Of a stretch of 42,425 nt of DNA, positions 17,806-25,425 are shown piece by piece (positions within the stretch are counted from its first letter, which is position 1; each line of letters opens with the position of its first letter). The stretch is from Prevotella sp. GTDB taxonomy: Bacteria > Bacteroidota > Bacteroidia > Bacteroidales > Bacteroidaceae. The stretch lies in the NCBI GenBank assembly GCA_024682415.1, contig JAIKZG010000047.1:1-42425 (forward strand), given 5' to 3'. Below the pieces are notes generated by a model. The model was not told the DNA's origin and did not search any database. It saw only the letters and a program-made list of their open reading frames with translations. The position numbers were made by a program, and so were the translations under genes.

Positions 17806-19236
17806 ATGACAAGACGAAGAAAACAATTGCCATTACTTGAAAATATAACTATTGAGCAGGTGGCGGCTGAAGGCAAAGCCTTGGCTCATGTAGACGATTT
17901 GGTCGTGTTTGTGCAGTTTGCTGTGCCGGGCGACGTCGTCGATATTCAGATTACAAAGAAGCGTCATAGCTATGCCGAGGGACGTGTCGTGAGATATGTG
18001 AAGAAAAGCGAGGTGCGCGAAGAGCCTCGTTGTGCCCATTTCGGTATATGCGGAGGATGCAAATGGCAAAACCTTCCTTACGAGAAGCAGCTTGAGGCTA
18101 AGCAAAAGCAGGTGTTCGACCAGCTCACTCGCATAGGAAAGGTGGAACTGCCCGAATTTCATAAGATATTAGGCTCGGAAAAGGTGTTTGAATATCGCAA
18201 CAAGCTTGAGTTTGGCTGCTCTAATAAGCGCTGGCTCACCCCTGAGGAGATAGCAGGCAGCGAGGAGCTGAGCCAGAGCGAGCGCAATGCCATCGGATTT
18301 CATATCACGGGCGCTTTCGACAAGATATATCCTATCGACAAATGCTGGCTGATGGACGATTTGCACAACGAGATACGTAATTTCATCTATCAGTATGCGC
18401 TCGACAATGATATCACTTTCTTCGACCTCAAACAGCAGACTGGCCTCTTGCGCAGCATGATGATTCGCAATTCGGATACTGCCGAATGGATGCTCCTTGT
18501 GCAGTTCCACTACGAGGAGGCTGGCGACGACGCTAAGGCAAAAGCTCTGCTGCAGGCTGTGGCCGACAAATTCCCTCAAATCACTTCGCTGCTCTATGTA
18601 GACAATCAGAAGTGTAACGACACATTCGGCGATTTGCCGGTAGAAGTGTTTAAGGGCAACGACCACATCTATGAGGTGATGGAGGATTTGAAATTCAAGG
18701 TAGGCCCAAAGAGCTTCTATCAGACTAACACCGAGCAGGCTTATCGCCTCTATAGCGTGGCTCGCGAGTTTGCCGGGCTTACGGGCAATGAACTCGTCTA
18801 CGACCTTTACACCGGTACCGGCACTATTGCCAATTTCGTGGCTCGCAAGGCAAAGAAAGTAGTGGGCATTGAGTATGTGCCCGAGGCTATAGAAGATGCC
18901 AAGGTGAACAGCCAAATCAACGGCATCGACAACACTCTCTTCTATGCCGGCGACATGAAGGATATCCTTACCGACGACTTTATTGCCGAGCATGGCCGCC
19001 CCGACGTGATTATCACCGACCCTCCACGCGCTGGCATGCACCCTGATGTGGTGAACACTATTTTGCTCGCCGCTCCTAAGAAAATCGTCTATGTGAGCTG
19101 CAACCCAGCCACTCAGGCTCGCGACCTCGCGCTCATGGACTCTGCCTACAAGGTGGAAGCTGTGCAGCCCGTAGATATGTTCCCTCATACGCCGCATGTA
19201 GAGAATGTGGTGCTGCTAAGCAGAAGGGCGGAATAG
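17806..19236 (+). CDS. rlmD: 23S rRNA (uracil-1939-C5)-methyltransferase
   Basis: RumA/RlmD-family enzyme that makes m5U in 23S rRNA using SAM. An N-terminal TRAM domain covers about residues 10-68. Four Cys residues for a [4Fe-4S] cluster follow the family pattern: Cys76, Cys82, Cys85 and Cys180. The SAM-binding YDLYTGTGTIANF and the DPPRAGMHP loop are present, and the catalytic Cys432 sits in SCNPATQARD. At 476 residues it is full length. Whether it targets U1939, U747 or both cannot be read from sequence, since gram-positive relatives such as RlmCD do both. Confidence 0.9.
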   Translation: MTRRRKQLPLLENITIEQVAAEGKALAHVDDLVVFVQFAVPGDVVDIQITKKRHSYAEGRVVRYVKKSEVREEPRCAHFGICGGCKWQNLPYEKQLEAKQKQVFDQLTRIGKVELPEFHKILGSEKVFEYRNKLEFGCSNKRWLTPEEIAGSEELSQSERNAIGFHITGAFDKIYPIDKCWLMDDLHNEIRNFIYQYALDNDITFFDLKQQTGLLRSMMIRNSDTAEWMLLVQFHYEEAGDDAKAKALLQAVADKFPQITSLLYVDNQKCNDTFGDLPVEVFKGNDHIYEVMEDLKFKVGPKSFYQTNTEQAYRLYSVAREFAGLTGNELVYDLYTGTGTIANFVARKAKKVVGIEYVPEAIEDAKVNSQINGIDNTLFYAGDMKDILTDDFIAEHGRPDVIITDPPRAGMHPDVVNTILLAAPKKIVYVSCNPATQARDLALMDSAYKVEAVQPVDMFPHTPHVENVVLLSRRAE

Positions 19237-19269
19237 GAGAGGAGAAGACAGATTTCCCACCCCCGAAGG

Positions 19270-19293
19270 TACTAAGTTAACATGTGAACTTTT
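19270..19293 (+). repeat. Copy 1 of a 24-bp near-palindromic repeat
   Basis: Carries the 18-bp near-palindrome AAGTTAACATGTGAACTT with flanking TACT and TT. It is identical over 24 bp to copies at 20668-20691 (opposite strand) and 20822-20845 (same strand). This copy lies 33 nt past the rlmD stop and is followed by a T run, so it might also act as a weak terminator. Confidence 0.85.
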
Positions 19294-19367
19294 TTTTCTT
19301 GGGGAAACTGCTTCGCACGCAAACTACTACACTACACACAAACACGCAAACACGCAAACACTGCCAC

Positions 19368-20420
19368 ATGAACGAAATATACAAATCAGAAAGATGTAAT
19401 AAGGTGCTCCTCGTCTACACGGGGGGCACTATCGGCATGGGCGTAGACCCTAAGACCGGTGCTCTCGAGCCTCTTGATTTCAACAGCCTGCTCAGCAATA
19501 TGCCAGAGTTTGACTATATCAAGACCGATGTAGATGTTTACCAGTTCGACAATCCTATCGACTCCAGCGACATGAATCCAGCCCGATGGACTCAGCTCGT
19601 GAATATCATCAGCACTCGCTACTCTCAGTACGACGGCTTCGTAATCCTCCATGGCACCGACACTATGGCCTACACTGCTTCTGCCCTCTCGTTCATGTTT
19701 GAAAATCTCACCAAGCCCGTAATCCTTACCGGCAGCCAGCTCCCTATAGGTCAGCTTCGCACCGACGGCAAGGAAAACCTCGTAACGAGCATTGAGCTTG
19801 CCTCGGCTCACGATGAATTTGGGCATGCGCTTGTGCCAGAGGTGTGCATCTATTTCAACGGCAGGCTACTCAGGGGCAATCGCAGCACCAAGCAGAATGC
19901 CGATGGATTTAATGCTTTCGACTCGTTTAACTATCCCCATCTCTGCGACGCGGGAGTGAACTTTGTGTTTCATGAGCACCACATTCTGCAGCCTAATTTC
20001 AACAAGCCTCTCGTCACCCACACCGAGATGGATCCTAATGTCATTGTCTTTTCCCTCTTCCCGGGTATTCAGGAGCAGACAGTGCGCAATATTCTCACTC
20101 AAAGCACCATCCGAGGCATTGTGATGCGTACCTATGGCAGCGGTAATGCTCCGCAGACTGAGAGCCTTCTGCAATCGCTCAAAGAGGCTTATCTGCGTGA
20201 TGTCGTGGTAGTCAACATCAGCCAGTGCCTTTCGGGCAATGTGGTAATGGAGCGTTACGGCACGGGTTATCAGCTTCTTGAGGCAGGCGTGGTGAGCGGT
20301 TACGACAGCACGGTAGAAGCAGCCACCACCAAGCTCATGTGCCTTTTGGGGCGTTATCGCAACGCCACCACCATTCGTAAGCTTATGAATGAATCCCTTG
20401 TGGGAGAGATTACCATATAA
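19368..20420 (+). CDS. ansA: Type I L-asparaginase
   Basis: Cytoplasmic enzyme that hydrolyses asparagine to aspartate and ammonia. The catalytic Thr motifs are intact: VYTGGTIGMG (residues 16-25) and HGTDTMAYTAS (95-105). TGSQLPIG follows at about 121-128. No signal peptide is seen, which supports type I. At 350 residues it matches the family. I start at the ATG at 19368, which gives MNEIYKSERCNKV. An in-frame ATG at 19284 would add 28 low-complexity residues (Thr, His and Asn rich) and lies inside the 24-bp repeat, so it is unlikely. No good TAnnTTTG box is seen upstream. Confidence 0.93.
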   Translation: MNEIYKSERCNKVLLVYTGGTIGMGVDPKTGALEPLDFNSLLSNMPEFDYIKTDVDVYQFDNPIDSSDMNPARWTQLVNIISTRYSQYDGFVILHGTDTMAYTASALSFMFENLTKPVILTGSQLPIGQLRTDGKENLVTSIELASAHDEFGHALVPEVCIYFNGRLLRGNRSTKQNADGFNAFDSFNYPHLCDAGVNFVFHEHHILQPNFNKPLVTHTEMDPNVIVFSLFPGIQEQTVRNILTQSTIRGIVMRTYGSGNAPQTESLLQSLKEAYLRDVVVVNISQCLSGNVVMERYGTGYQLLEAGVVSGYDSTVEAATTKLMCLLGRYRNATTIRKLMNESLVGEITI

Positions 20421-20460
20421 AAAGAGAGCCGCTGCTCATTTCTCTTTCTTTCTCTTTTTT
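20421..20460 (+). terminator. Possible intrinsic terminator of ansA
   Basis: AAAGAGA (20421-20427) pairs with TCTCTTT (20441-20447) directly after the stop codon, followed by a pyrimidine run ending in eight or more T. The stem is short and A/T-rich. Confidence 0.5.
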
Positions 20461-20667
20461 TTGCTACACGCTTTCTTGTCAATTCTTTGCTTTCCTTTTT
20501 ACGATTGCAAAGATACTGCTTCTTGACCTTTCGGGAGCGAGTAATGATAAGTTATGATTAATTACGGCTGCTTATGATTAATTATTTGAGTGATTTTCAC
20601 TAAAATATTGGCATATCTCCCTAAAAAGTCATGTGAGGGGGTGTGTGATAATGTTTTTGCTCACGAA

Positions 20668-20845
20668 AAAAGTTCACATGTTAACTTAGTACCTTCTTAA
20701 GTTAGCATTGCATCACCTTACAAATTGAAAGAATAGAAATTTAATTATAATATATAATATAAATATTATATATTATAATTACTATTGTAGTGCTTACAAT
20801 CTCTTGTGCATATCCCGAACCTACTAAGTTAACATGTGAACTTTT
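20668..20845. repeat. MITE-like 178-bp element with 24-bp terminal inverted repeats
   Basis: The two ends (20668-20691 and 20822-20845) are perfect 24-bp inverted repeats whose cores are the 18-bp near-palindrome AAGTTnACATGTnAACTT. Between them lies an A/T-only palindrome (20743-20780). I find no ORF inside and no clear target-site duplication. A lone third copy sits upstream of ansA at 19270-19293. It could be a non-autonomous mobile element or a paired binding site. The rest of 20421-21043 holds only the ansA and prs terminators and a short tandem repeat. Confidence 0.6.
20743..20780. repeat. 38-bp A/T-only palindrome
   Basis: AATTATAATATATAATAT (20743-20760), a 2-nt spacer, then its exact reverse complement (20763-20780). 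It lies near the centre of the MITE-like element and could extrude as a cruciform or serve as a protein site. Confidence 0.9.
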
Positions 20846-20863
20846 CTCGCGAGGGATAACCTA

Positions 20864-20907
20864 TGCAAAAAGTGTGCAAAAAGTGTGCCAAAAGTGTGCC
20901 AAAATGA
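20864..20907 (+). repeat. 11-bp tandem repeat, 4 copies
   Basis: Units TGCAAAAAGTG (twice), TGCCAAAAGTG and a final variant follow each other just after the MITE-like element. Non-coding as far as I can see. Confidence 0.75.
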
Positions 20908-20940
20908 GCATGCCCAATGCCTATCTGTATATGCGCACAA

Positions 20941-20987
20941 AAAAAAGAGGCAGCTCCCCCCCGAAGTATAAGGAGAAACTACCTCTT
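20941..20987 (-). terminator. Intrinsic terminator of prs
   Basis: On the minus strand AAGAGG (20987-20982) pairs with CCTCTT (20950-20945), and the stem extends inward through TAGTTTCTCC against GGGGAGCTG with G-U pairs. A run of U follows. It lies 57 nt beyond the prs stop. Confidence 0.8.
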
Positions 20988-21043
20988 ATTAAAGTTATTG
21001 CTTTTTTTGTATAAATTATATTAAGCTATGAAAAGTCTTGTGC

Positions 21044-21982
21044 TTACAGCAGATACTGAGAAGAGATGCTCTCGTGGTTTTCCACGCGGCGTATCGTCTC
21101 GGCAAACATTTCTGCTACGCTGAGCTGCTTCACTTTCTCACATTGCTGAGTGTAAGGAATAGAGTCGGTGAACACAATCTCCTCGAGTGATGATTCAGCC
21201 ACACGCTCTGAAGCAGGGCCGCTCATTACGCAGTGAGATGCGCATGCGCGCACGCTCTTAGCGCCGGCTTTCTTCATTATGTCGGCAGCCTTGGTGATAG
21301 TGCCTGCTGTGTCTACCATGTCGTCGATGATTACTACGTTCTTGTCTTTCACATCGCCGATAATCTGCATGCTTGCCACTACATTGGCGCGAGCGCGAGT
21401 CTTGTTGCACAATACCAATGGGCAGCCCAGATACTTGGCATAAGAGTTGGCACGCTTGCTTCCGCCCACATCAGGACTGGCAATAACAAGGTCGTCGAGA
21501 TTAAGGCTCTGCAAGTAAGGGAGAATAACGCCTGAGCCATAAAGGTGGTCTACAGGCACATTGAAGAAGCCCTGAATCTGGTCGGCATGGAGGTCCATCG
21601 TGATAAGACGGTCGATACCGGCAACGCTCAGCAAATCGGCTACCAACTTCGCGCCGATGCTCACACGCGGCTTATCCTTGCGGTCTTGGCGAGCCCAGCC
21701 GAAATAAGGGATAACGGCAATGATGTGCTTGGCTGAAGCACGTTTGGCAGCGTCGATCATAAGGAGAAGCTCCATCAGATTGTCTGAATTCGGGAATGTG
21801 CTCTGCACGAGGAATACGTCGCGGCCGCGGATTGATTCTTCGAAAGAGACAGCAAATTCGCCGTCAGAGAATTTCGTTACCACCAGATTTCCCAGCGGAC
21901 AACCTAAAGACTCACAGATTTTTTCTGCCAGGTATCTCGTTTTTGTGCCCGAGAAAACCATGAAAGAGTTTTGTTCACTCAT
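21044..21982 (-). CDS. prs: Ribose-phosphate pyrophosphokinase
   Basis: Makes PRPP from ribose 5-phosphate and ATP, feeding purine, pyrimidine, histidine, tryptophan and NAD synthesis. At 312 residues it has the class I length. Landmarks are FSDGEFAVSFEESIRGRDVF (about 38-57) and FGWARQDRKDKPRVSIGAK (about 94-112). A metal/PRPP signature, DLHADQIQGFF, follows, then the PRPP-binding loop VVIIDDMVDTAGTI (about 220-233). The upstream intergenic region is A/T-rich but shows no clear TAnnTTTG box, so it may be read from the gene upstream (22105-22701). Confidence 0.97.
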   Translation of the reverse strand: MSEQNSFMVFSGTKTRYLAEKICESLGCPLGNLVVTKFSDGEFAVSFEESIRGRDVFLVQSTFPNSDNLMELLLMIDAAKRASAKHIIAVIPYFGWARQDRKDKPRVSIGAKLVADLLSVAGIDRLITMDLHADQIQGFFNVPVDHLYGSGVILPYLQSLNLDDLVIASPDVGGSKRANSYAKYLGCPLVLCNKTRARANVVASMQIIGDVKDKNVVIIDDMVDTAGTITKAADIMKKAGAKSVRACASHCVMSGPASERVAESSLEEIVFTDSIPYTQQCEKVKQLSVAEMFAETIRRVENHESISSQYLL

Positions 21983-22104
21983 TTTCTTTAGCGTTTTTTT
22001 ATTTTGTTATTTTGTTTAATGTGGAGTATTTTCTTTTATCCTTTTCGTCGTCCTGAATATTCTTGTATATATATCTTTTGTAAAAAGAAATACCATACAT
22101 AGCA

Positions 22105-22701
22105 TCAGTCGACGGCTTTTGCCAATCGCGTGTAATGTTCTATAAGTTCCTTATAGTTGGTCTGATTATGAATGTCGAATTTATTCCATAAATCATCATC
22201 TATCACTACTCCTCCGAAGCCCAAGTCGCGGCATAGGGGAATATTGCTGAGCGTCACCCCGCCCATGGCATACACGTGCCTGTCGATAAGGCCCTGTCGC
22301 GAAGCTTCTTCCAGCTCGTTCATCCCGAGGCATTCATCGTCAAGCGTGGGAAATATGTTTTGCAGAAACACATACTGGCTCTTCCTCTTTGCCTCTTTCA
22401 GCTCAGCTATTGATGCGCATGTGCGGCTGAAGCGGCCGTGGTAGCCATCGGGCAGCTCTGCCGAGGCTTCGTCGATATGTATTCCGGCAAGTTTATATTC
22501 TTCTTTCAGGTAATAGTGCTGATGCACCGTTATCTTCTTATATGTGTAGTCAGGTAATAAAGAAAGCAGCCGCTCTGAATAGAGTGGTGATGAGTCGGGC
22601 TTGTAGAGATGCAGATTGCCGAGCCCCTCTTCAAAAAGCGTGGTAAGTATCTTGTCTTCTTCCACAAAAAATGTGGATTTAGTCTTTATTACGAGCTTCA
22701 T
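22105..22701 (-). CDS. TenI/thiamine-phosphate-synthase-like protein
   Basis: A 198-residue cytosolic protein with the TIM-barrel landmarks of the ThiE/TenI family: GIHID at 73-77, RTCASIAELKEAK at about 93-106 (the usual signature helix), MGGVT at 146-150 and GFGGVVI at 161-167. Residues that bind the pyrimidine pyrophosphate in true ThiE are hard to place, so it may be a TenI-type relative and not a full thiamine phosphate synthase. No thi genes are nearby. It is divergent from nspC, with its own promoter, and upstream of prs on the same strand. Confidence 0.65.
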   Translation of the reverse strand: MKLVIKTKSTFFVEEDKILTTLFEEGLGNLHLYKPDSSPLYSERLLSLLPDYTYKKITVHQHYYLKEEYKLAGIHIDEASAELPDGYHGRFSRTCASIAELKEAKRKSQYVFLQNIFPTLDDECLGMNELEEASRQGLIDRHVYAMGGVTLSNIPLCRDLGFGGVVIDDDLWNKFDIHNQTNYKELIEHYTRLAKAVD

Positions 22702-22787
22702 TCTTTTCCTTTTCTTTTGTAGCGCGGAGAAATCTTAAGGTTGCCCCTTCCCACAACAATGTCGGCTGCAATTTCCTTTTCGTAATG

Positions 22788-22819
22788 CAAAAGTAGGAAA
22801 AATCCACTAAATAAGCAAA
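22788..22819 (-). promoter_or_regulatory. Promoter of the TenI-like gene
   Basis: On the minus strand TTTG (22819-22816), 20 nt, then TACTTTTG (22795-22788): a textbook -33/-7 pair about 90 nt upstream of the start codon. It faces the nspC promoter. Confidence 0.7.
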
Positions 22820-22827
22820 TAAAAAGC

Positions 22828-22835
22828 TACCTTTG
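22828..22835 (+). promoter_or_regulatory. -7 element of the nspC promoter
   Basis: TACCTTTG matches TAnnTTTG and is followed by GCA, as in other strong promoters here. It lies 46 nt upstream of nspC. The -33 box is not obvious. Confidence 0.6.
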
Positions 22836-22881
22836 CATTTAAATATTACGCATAATAATAAAAACAGATAAACTCATAAAT

Positions 22882-24045
22882 ATGAAAGTAAACTTACAGA
22901 CATTCGCTGAAATCGACAGGCCTACCTACATCTTGGAGGAAGAAAAACTGAGGAATAACCTGAAACTCATAGCTGGAGTGGCTGAGCGTGTCGATGTGGA
23001 AATTATCCTTGCTTTCAAGGCTTACGCGCTGTGGAAGACATTTCCTATTTTCAGAGAATATATCAATGCCACCACTGCAAGTTCTCTTTATGAAGCAAGG
23101 CTCGGATATGAGGAATTCGGAGCGCCCACTCACACCTTCTCGCCTGCTTACACCGACTACGAGATAGACGAGATAGCCCGCTATTCCAGCCATCTGACAT
23201 TCAATTCGTTATCTCAGTTCCTGCGCTTGAATGAGAGGGCTAAAAAGGCTAATGCCGACGTAAGCCTTGGCATAAGGGTAAATCCTGAATATTCTGAGGT
23301 GGGCACGCTGCTCTACAACCCTTGCGCGCCGGGCACGAGATTTGGCGTCACTGCCGATTTGCTGCCCGAAGAGCTGCCCGAGGGCATAGACGGATTTCAT
23401 GTGCATTGCCATTGCGAGAGCGGTGCCGATGTGTTTGAGCGCACGCTTGCTCATATAGAAGAAAAATTTGGTAAATGGTTCTGCCGGCTGAAATGGATAA
23501 ATTTCGGTGGCGGCCATCTGATGACTCGCAGTGATTACGATATAGAGCTGCTCGTGAATATCCTAAGAGAATTCCACAAGCGTTATCCTCATCTAAGGGT
23601 GATTCTTGAGCCTGGTAGCGCCTTTGGGTGGCAAACTGGCTCGCTGGTGGCTCAGGTGGTAGACGTGGTGGAAAATCACGGCATAAAGACCGCTATCGTA
23701 AACGCGAGCTTCACATGCCACATGCCCGACTGCCTTGAAATGCCTTATCATCCCGCTGTGCGCGGAGCTGAACTCGATGATGATGTGAACTCTACTTCGC
23801 CTCATGTTTATCGCATTGGCGGCAACAGCTGCCTTTCGGGCGATTTTATGGGCTGCTGGAATTTTGGCAGGGAATTAAGGGTAGGCGAAAACATTATTTT
23901 CGAGGATATGCTTCATTACACTACGGTGAAGACGAATATGTTTAATGGCATAACTCATCCTTCCATTGCTATGGTTGATGCGGAGGGGCAGCTGAAAATG
24001 CTTCGTGAGTATTGCTATGGCGATTATAAATCGCGCATGGACTGA
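22882..24045 (+). CDS. nspC: Carboxynorspermidine/carboxyspermidine decarboxylase
   Basis: PLP enzyme of the alanine-racemase fold that removes CO2 from carboxynorspermidine or carboxyspermidine, the last step of the aspartate-semialdehyde polyamine route common in gut Bacteroidetes. Lys46 in AFKAYAL should bind PLP. HCHCES, INFGGGHL, EPGSAFGW (about 245-252) and GNSCLSGDF are the family landmarks. At 387 residues it is full length. The partner dehydrogenase (lys1/CASDH) is not in the window. Spermidine or norspermidine as product cannot be told apart from sequence. Confidence 0.92.
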   Translation: MKVNLQTFAEIDRPTYILEEEKLRNNLKLIAGVAERVDVEIILAFKAYALWKTFPIFREYINATTASSLYEARLGYEEFGAPTHTFSPAYTDYEIDEIARYSSHLTFNSLSQFLRLNERAKKANADVSLGIRVNPEYSEVGTLLYNPCAPGTRFGVTADLLPEELPEGIDGFHVHCHCESGADVFERTLAHIEEKFGKWFCRLKWINFGGGHLMTRSDYDIELLVNILREFHKRYPHLRVILEPGSAFGWQTGSLVAQVVDVVENHGIKTAIVNASFTCHMPDCLEMPYHPAVRGAELDDDVNSTSPHVYRIGGNSCLSGDFMGCWNFGRELRVGENIIFEDMLHYTTVKTNMFNGITHPSIAMVDAEGQLKMLREYCYGDYKSRMD

Positions 24046-24151
24046 TACGCGTTTCGTGTATGCGCATGTAATATATAATAAGGTGAGCGAGGTAAGGCTG
24101 AGGAAAAAATGCAGAAAAACATATTTTTTTTGAAAAAAAAAGAGCAAAAAG

Positions 24152-24182
24152 TTTGCAGGTTAAAATAAAAGCCTTACCTTTG
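24152..24182 (+). promoter_or_regulatory. Promoter of the tRNA cluster
   Basis: TTTG (24152-24155), 19 nt, then TACCTTTG (24175-24182). This is one of the best promoter matches in the window. It would start transcription about 60 nt before the first tRNA and serve all four. Confidence 0.8.
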
Positions 24183-24248
24183 CACTCGCATTCAGGGGAA
24201 TGCTGATAACAAACATTGAAATTCTGAAAAATAAAGAATATAAAGCAT

Positions 24249-24321
24249 GCGGCAATAGCTCAGTTGGTAGAGCGCAACCTTGCCAAGGTTGAGGTCGCGA
24301 GTTCGAGCCTCGTTTGCCGCT
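24249..24321 (+). tRNA. tRNA-Gly(GCC)
   Basis: A 73-nt cloverleaf. The acceptor GCGGCAA pairs with TTGCCGC, the anticodon loop is TTGCCAA with anticodon GCC, and the T-loop is TTCGAGC. CCA is not encoded. Confidence 0.97.
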
Positions 24322-24352
24322 CTAAATATTCTCAAAAGGATATTAATCTCTT

Positions 24353-24434
24353 GCCCAGGTGGCGGAATTGGTAGACGCGCACGTTTCAGGTGCGTGTGTT
24401 TCACGACGTGCAGGTTCGAGTCCTGTTCTGGGCA
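24353..24434 (+). tRNA. tRNA-Leu(CAG)
   Basis: An 82-nt class II tRNA. The acceptor GCCCAGG pairs with TCTGGGC, the anticodon loop TTCAGGT gives CAG, and a long variable arm follows. CCA is not encoded. Confidence 0.95.
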
Positions 24435-24477
24435 CACAAGGGAGATTTAATAATATTATTCTTTCGACATTAAAGTT

Positions 24478-24561
24478 GGAGAGGTGGCGGAATTGGTAGA
24501 CGCGCTACTTTGAGGGGGTAGTGAAAATTGTTTCGTGGGAGTTCGAGTCTCCTCCTCTTCA
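24478..24561 (+). tRNA. tRNA-Leu(GAG)
   Basis: An 84-nt class II tRNA. The acceptor GGAGAGG pairs with CCTCTTC (one G-U), the anticodon loop TTGAGGG gives GAG, and a long variable arm is present. CCA is not encoded. Confidence 0.94.
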
Positions 24562-24604
24562 CTTAATATATTGATAGTTTAATCGCTATTCTTTATTTTG
24601 TTTT

Positions 24605-24677
24605 GCGGCAATAGCTCAGTTGGTAGAGCGCAACCTTGCCAAGGTTGAGGTCGCGGGTTCGAGCCCCGTTTGCCGCT
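24605..24677 (+). tRNA. tRNA-Gly(GCC), second copy
   Basis: A 73-nt tRNA identical to the copy at 24249 except for one compensated pair in the T-stem (A-T there, G-C here). Both copies should therefore fold and work. A T-rich stretch follows and may end the transcript. Confidence 0.97.
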
Positions 24678-24738
24678 CTTTTCTTTTTTATAATAAATAC
24701 ACACAAACTTTTGTCAATCATTTGATTTTCTTTACTAA

Positions 24739-24772
24739 TATGATATCAATAGCGTATCATATAATGTGATAC
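24739..24772. promoter_or_regulatory. Cluster of TGATA/TATCA inverted repeats
   Basis: TATGATA (24739-24745) pairs with TATCATA (24755-24761), GTATCA (24754-24759) with TGATAC (24767-24772), and TGATATCA (24740-24747) is itself a palindrome. They lie 43-76 nt upstream of the next gene and could be an operator. No clear promoter box is seen beside them. Confidence 0.35.
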
Positions 24773-24814
24773 TAATCATTTTTATATTATTTAGGGAAAC
24801 ATATTTTAATTCAG

Positions 24815-25366
24815 ATGAACTTATATATAAGATATTTTGGTAATGAAACATTGGTCTACAATGTTCAGGAAGCAATAGATTTTTTGGCTAACATACCAGC
24901 TATCGGCATGAATCGCCAACTGGAGGCTGATATCCGTGCCTATGCCGCCAGCGATGTGGTATATCCTAAGAGATACAAGGTGCGCCAGCGTGCATATTTC
25001 ATAATCATTAAAACTGTAGCTGAAACTATGGCCGATTTTAAGCAAAAGAAAGGCGTGCGCGCTCCTCAGCAGGCAGGCTTCGGCTCTCGACGTGATTTGG
25101 CGGCTACGGCTGTCAATAGAATGACCGAGGTGCGTGAAGGATGGTATGAAGGCAAAATCAGCTTTAAGCGCGTAGTTACCCTTCCTTCTACCGGCAAGCA
25201 TCAGTATCGCGACACCACTTTCGTGGCTCGTTGCAAGGCCGTTTCAGGTCAGGATTGCTACGACCGCATCGTAGAGCATCTGAAAAGTCGTGTAGACAGT
25301 CGTTCGCAGTTCCCATCGGCTAAAGGCAAAAACTTTAGCTTCAAGTATCTGGGAATGTGGAAATAA
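24815..25366 (+). CDS. Conserved-looking hypothetical basic protein
   Basis: A 183-residue protein with no signal peptide, membrane segment or motif I recognise. It is rich in Arg, Lys and Tyr and looks soluble and basic (RYKVRQRAYFIIIKT, GSRRDLAATAVNRM), so nucleic-acid binding is possible but unproven. It has normal codon use and well-mixed composition, so I believe it is a real gene. Its neighbours downstream are ssb and gldE. The ATG at 24815 follows an A-rich leader with GGGAAAC. Confidence 0.75.
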   Translation: MNLYIRYFGNETLVYNVQEAIDFLANIPAIGMNRQLEADIRAYAASDVVYPKRYKVRQRAYFIIIKTVAETMADFKQKKGVRAPQQAGFGSRRDLAATAVNRMTEVREGWYEGKISFKRVVTLPSTGKHQYRDTTFVARCKAVSGQDCYDRIVEHLKSRVDSRSQFPSAKGKNFSFKYLGMWK

Positions 25367-25425
25367 ATTGTCAATAGGATAAAGTATATATATAAGGATA
25401 GAATCGCTTATTTAAAAAAGACGTT

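Noticed and set aside
18169..19197. A 342-residue frame antisense to rlmD
   Set aside because: It is a shadow of a well-supported gene. The sense strand has all catalytic motifs, and the antisense product has no recognisable family.
20790..21014. A 74-residue frame in the spacer before the prs terminator
   Set aside because: It crosses the 24-bp repeat, the 11-bp tandem repeat and the prs terminator. The composition is not protein-like.
24249..24677. Integration site for a mobile element at the tRNA cluster
   Set aside because: No integrase and no repeated tRNA 3' end near a foreign segment. The duplicate tRNA-Gly is a complete gene copy with a compensated change.
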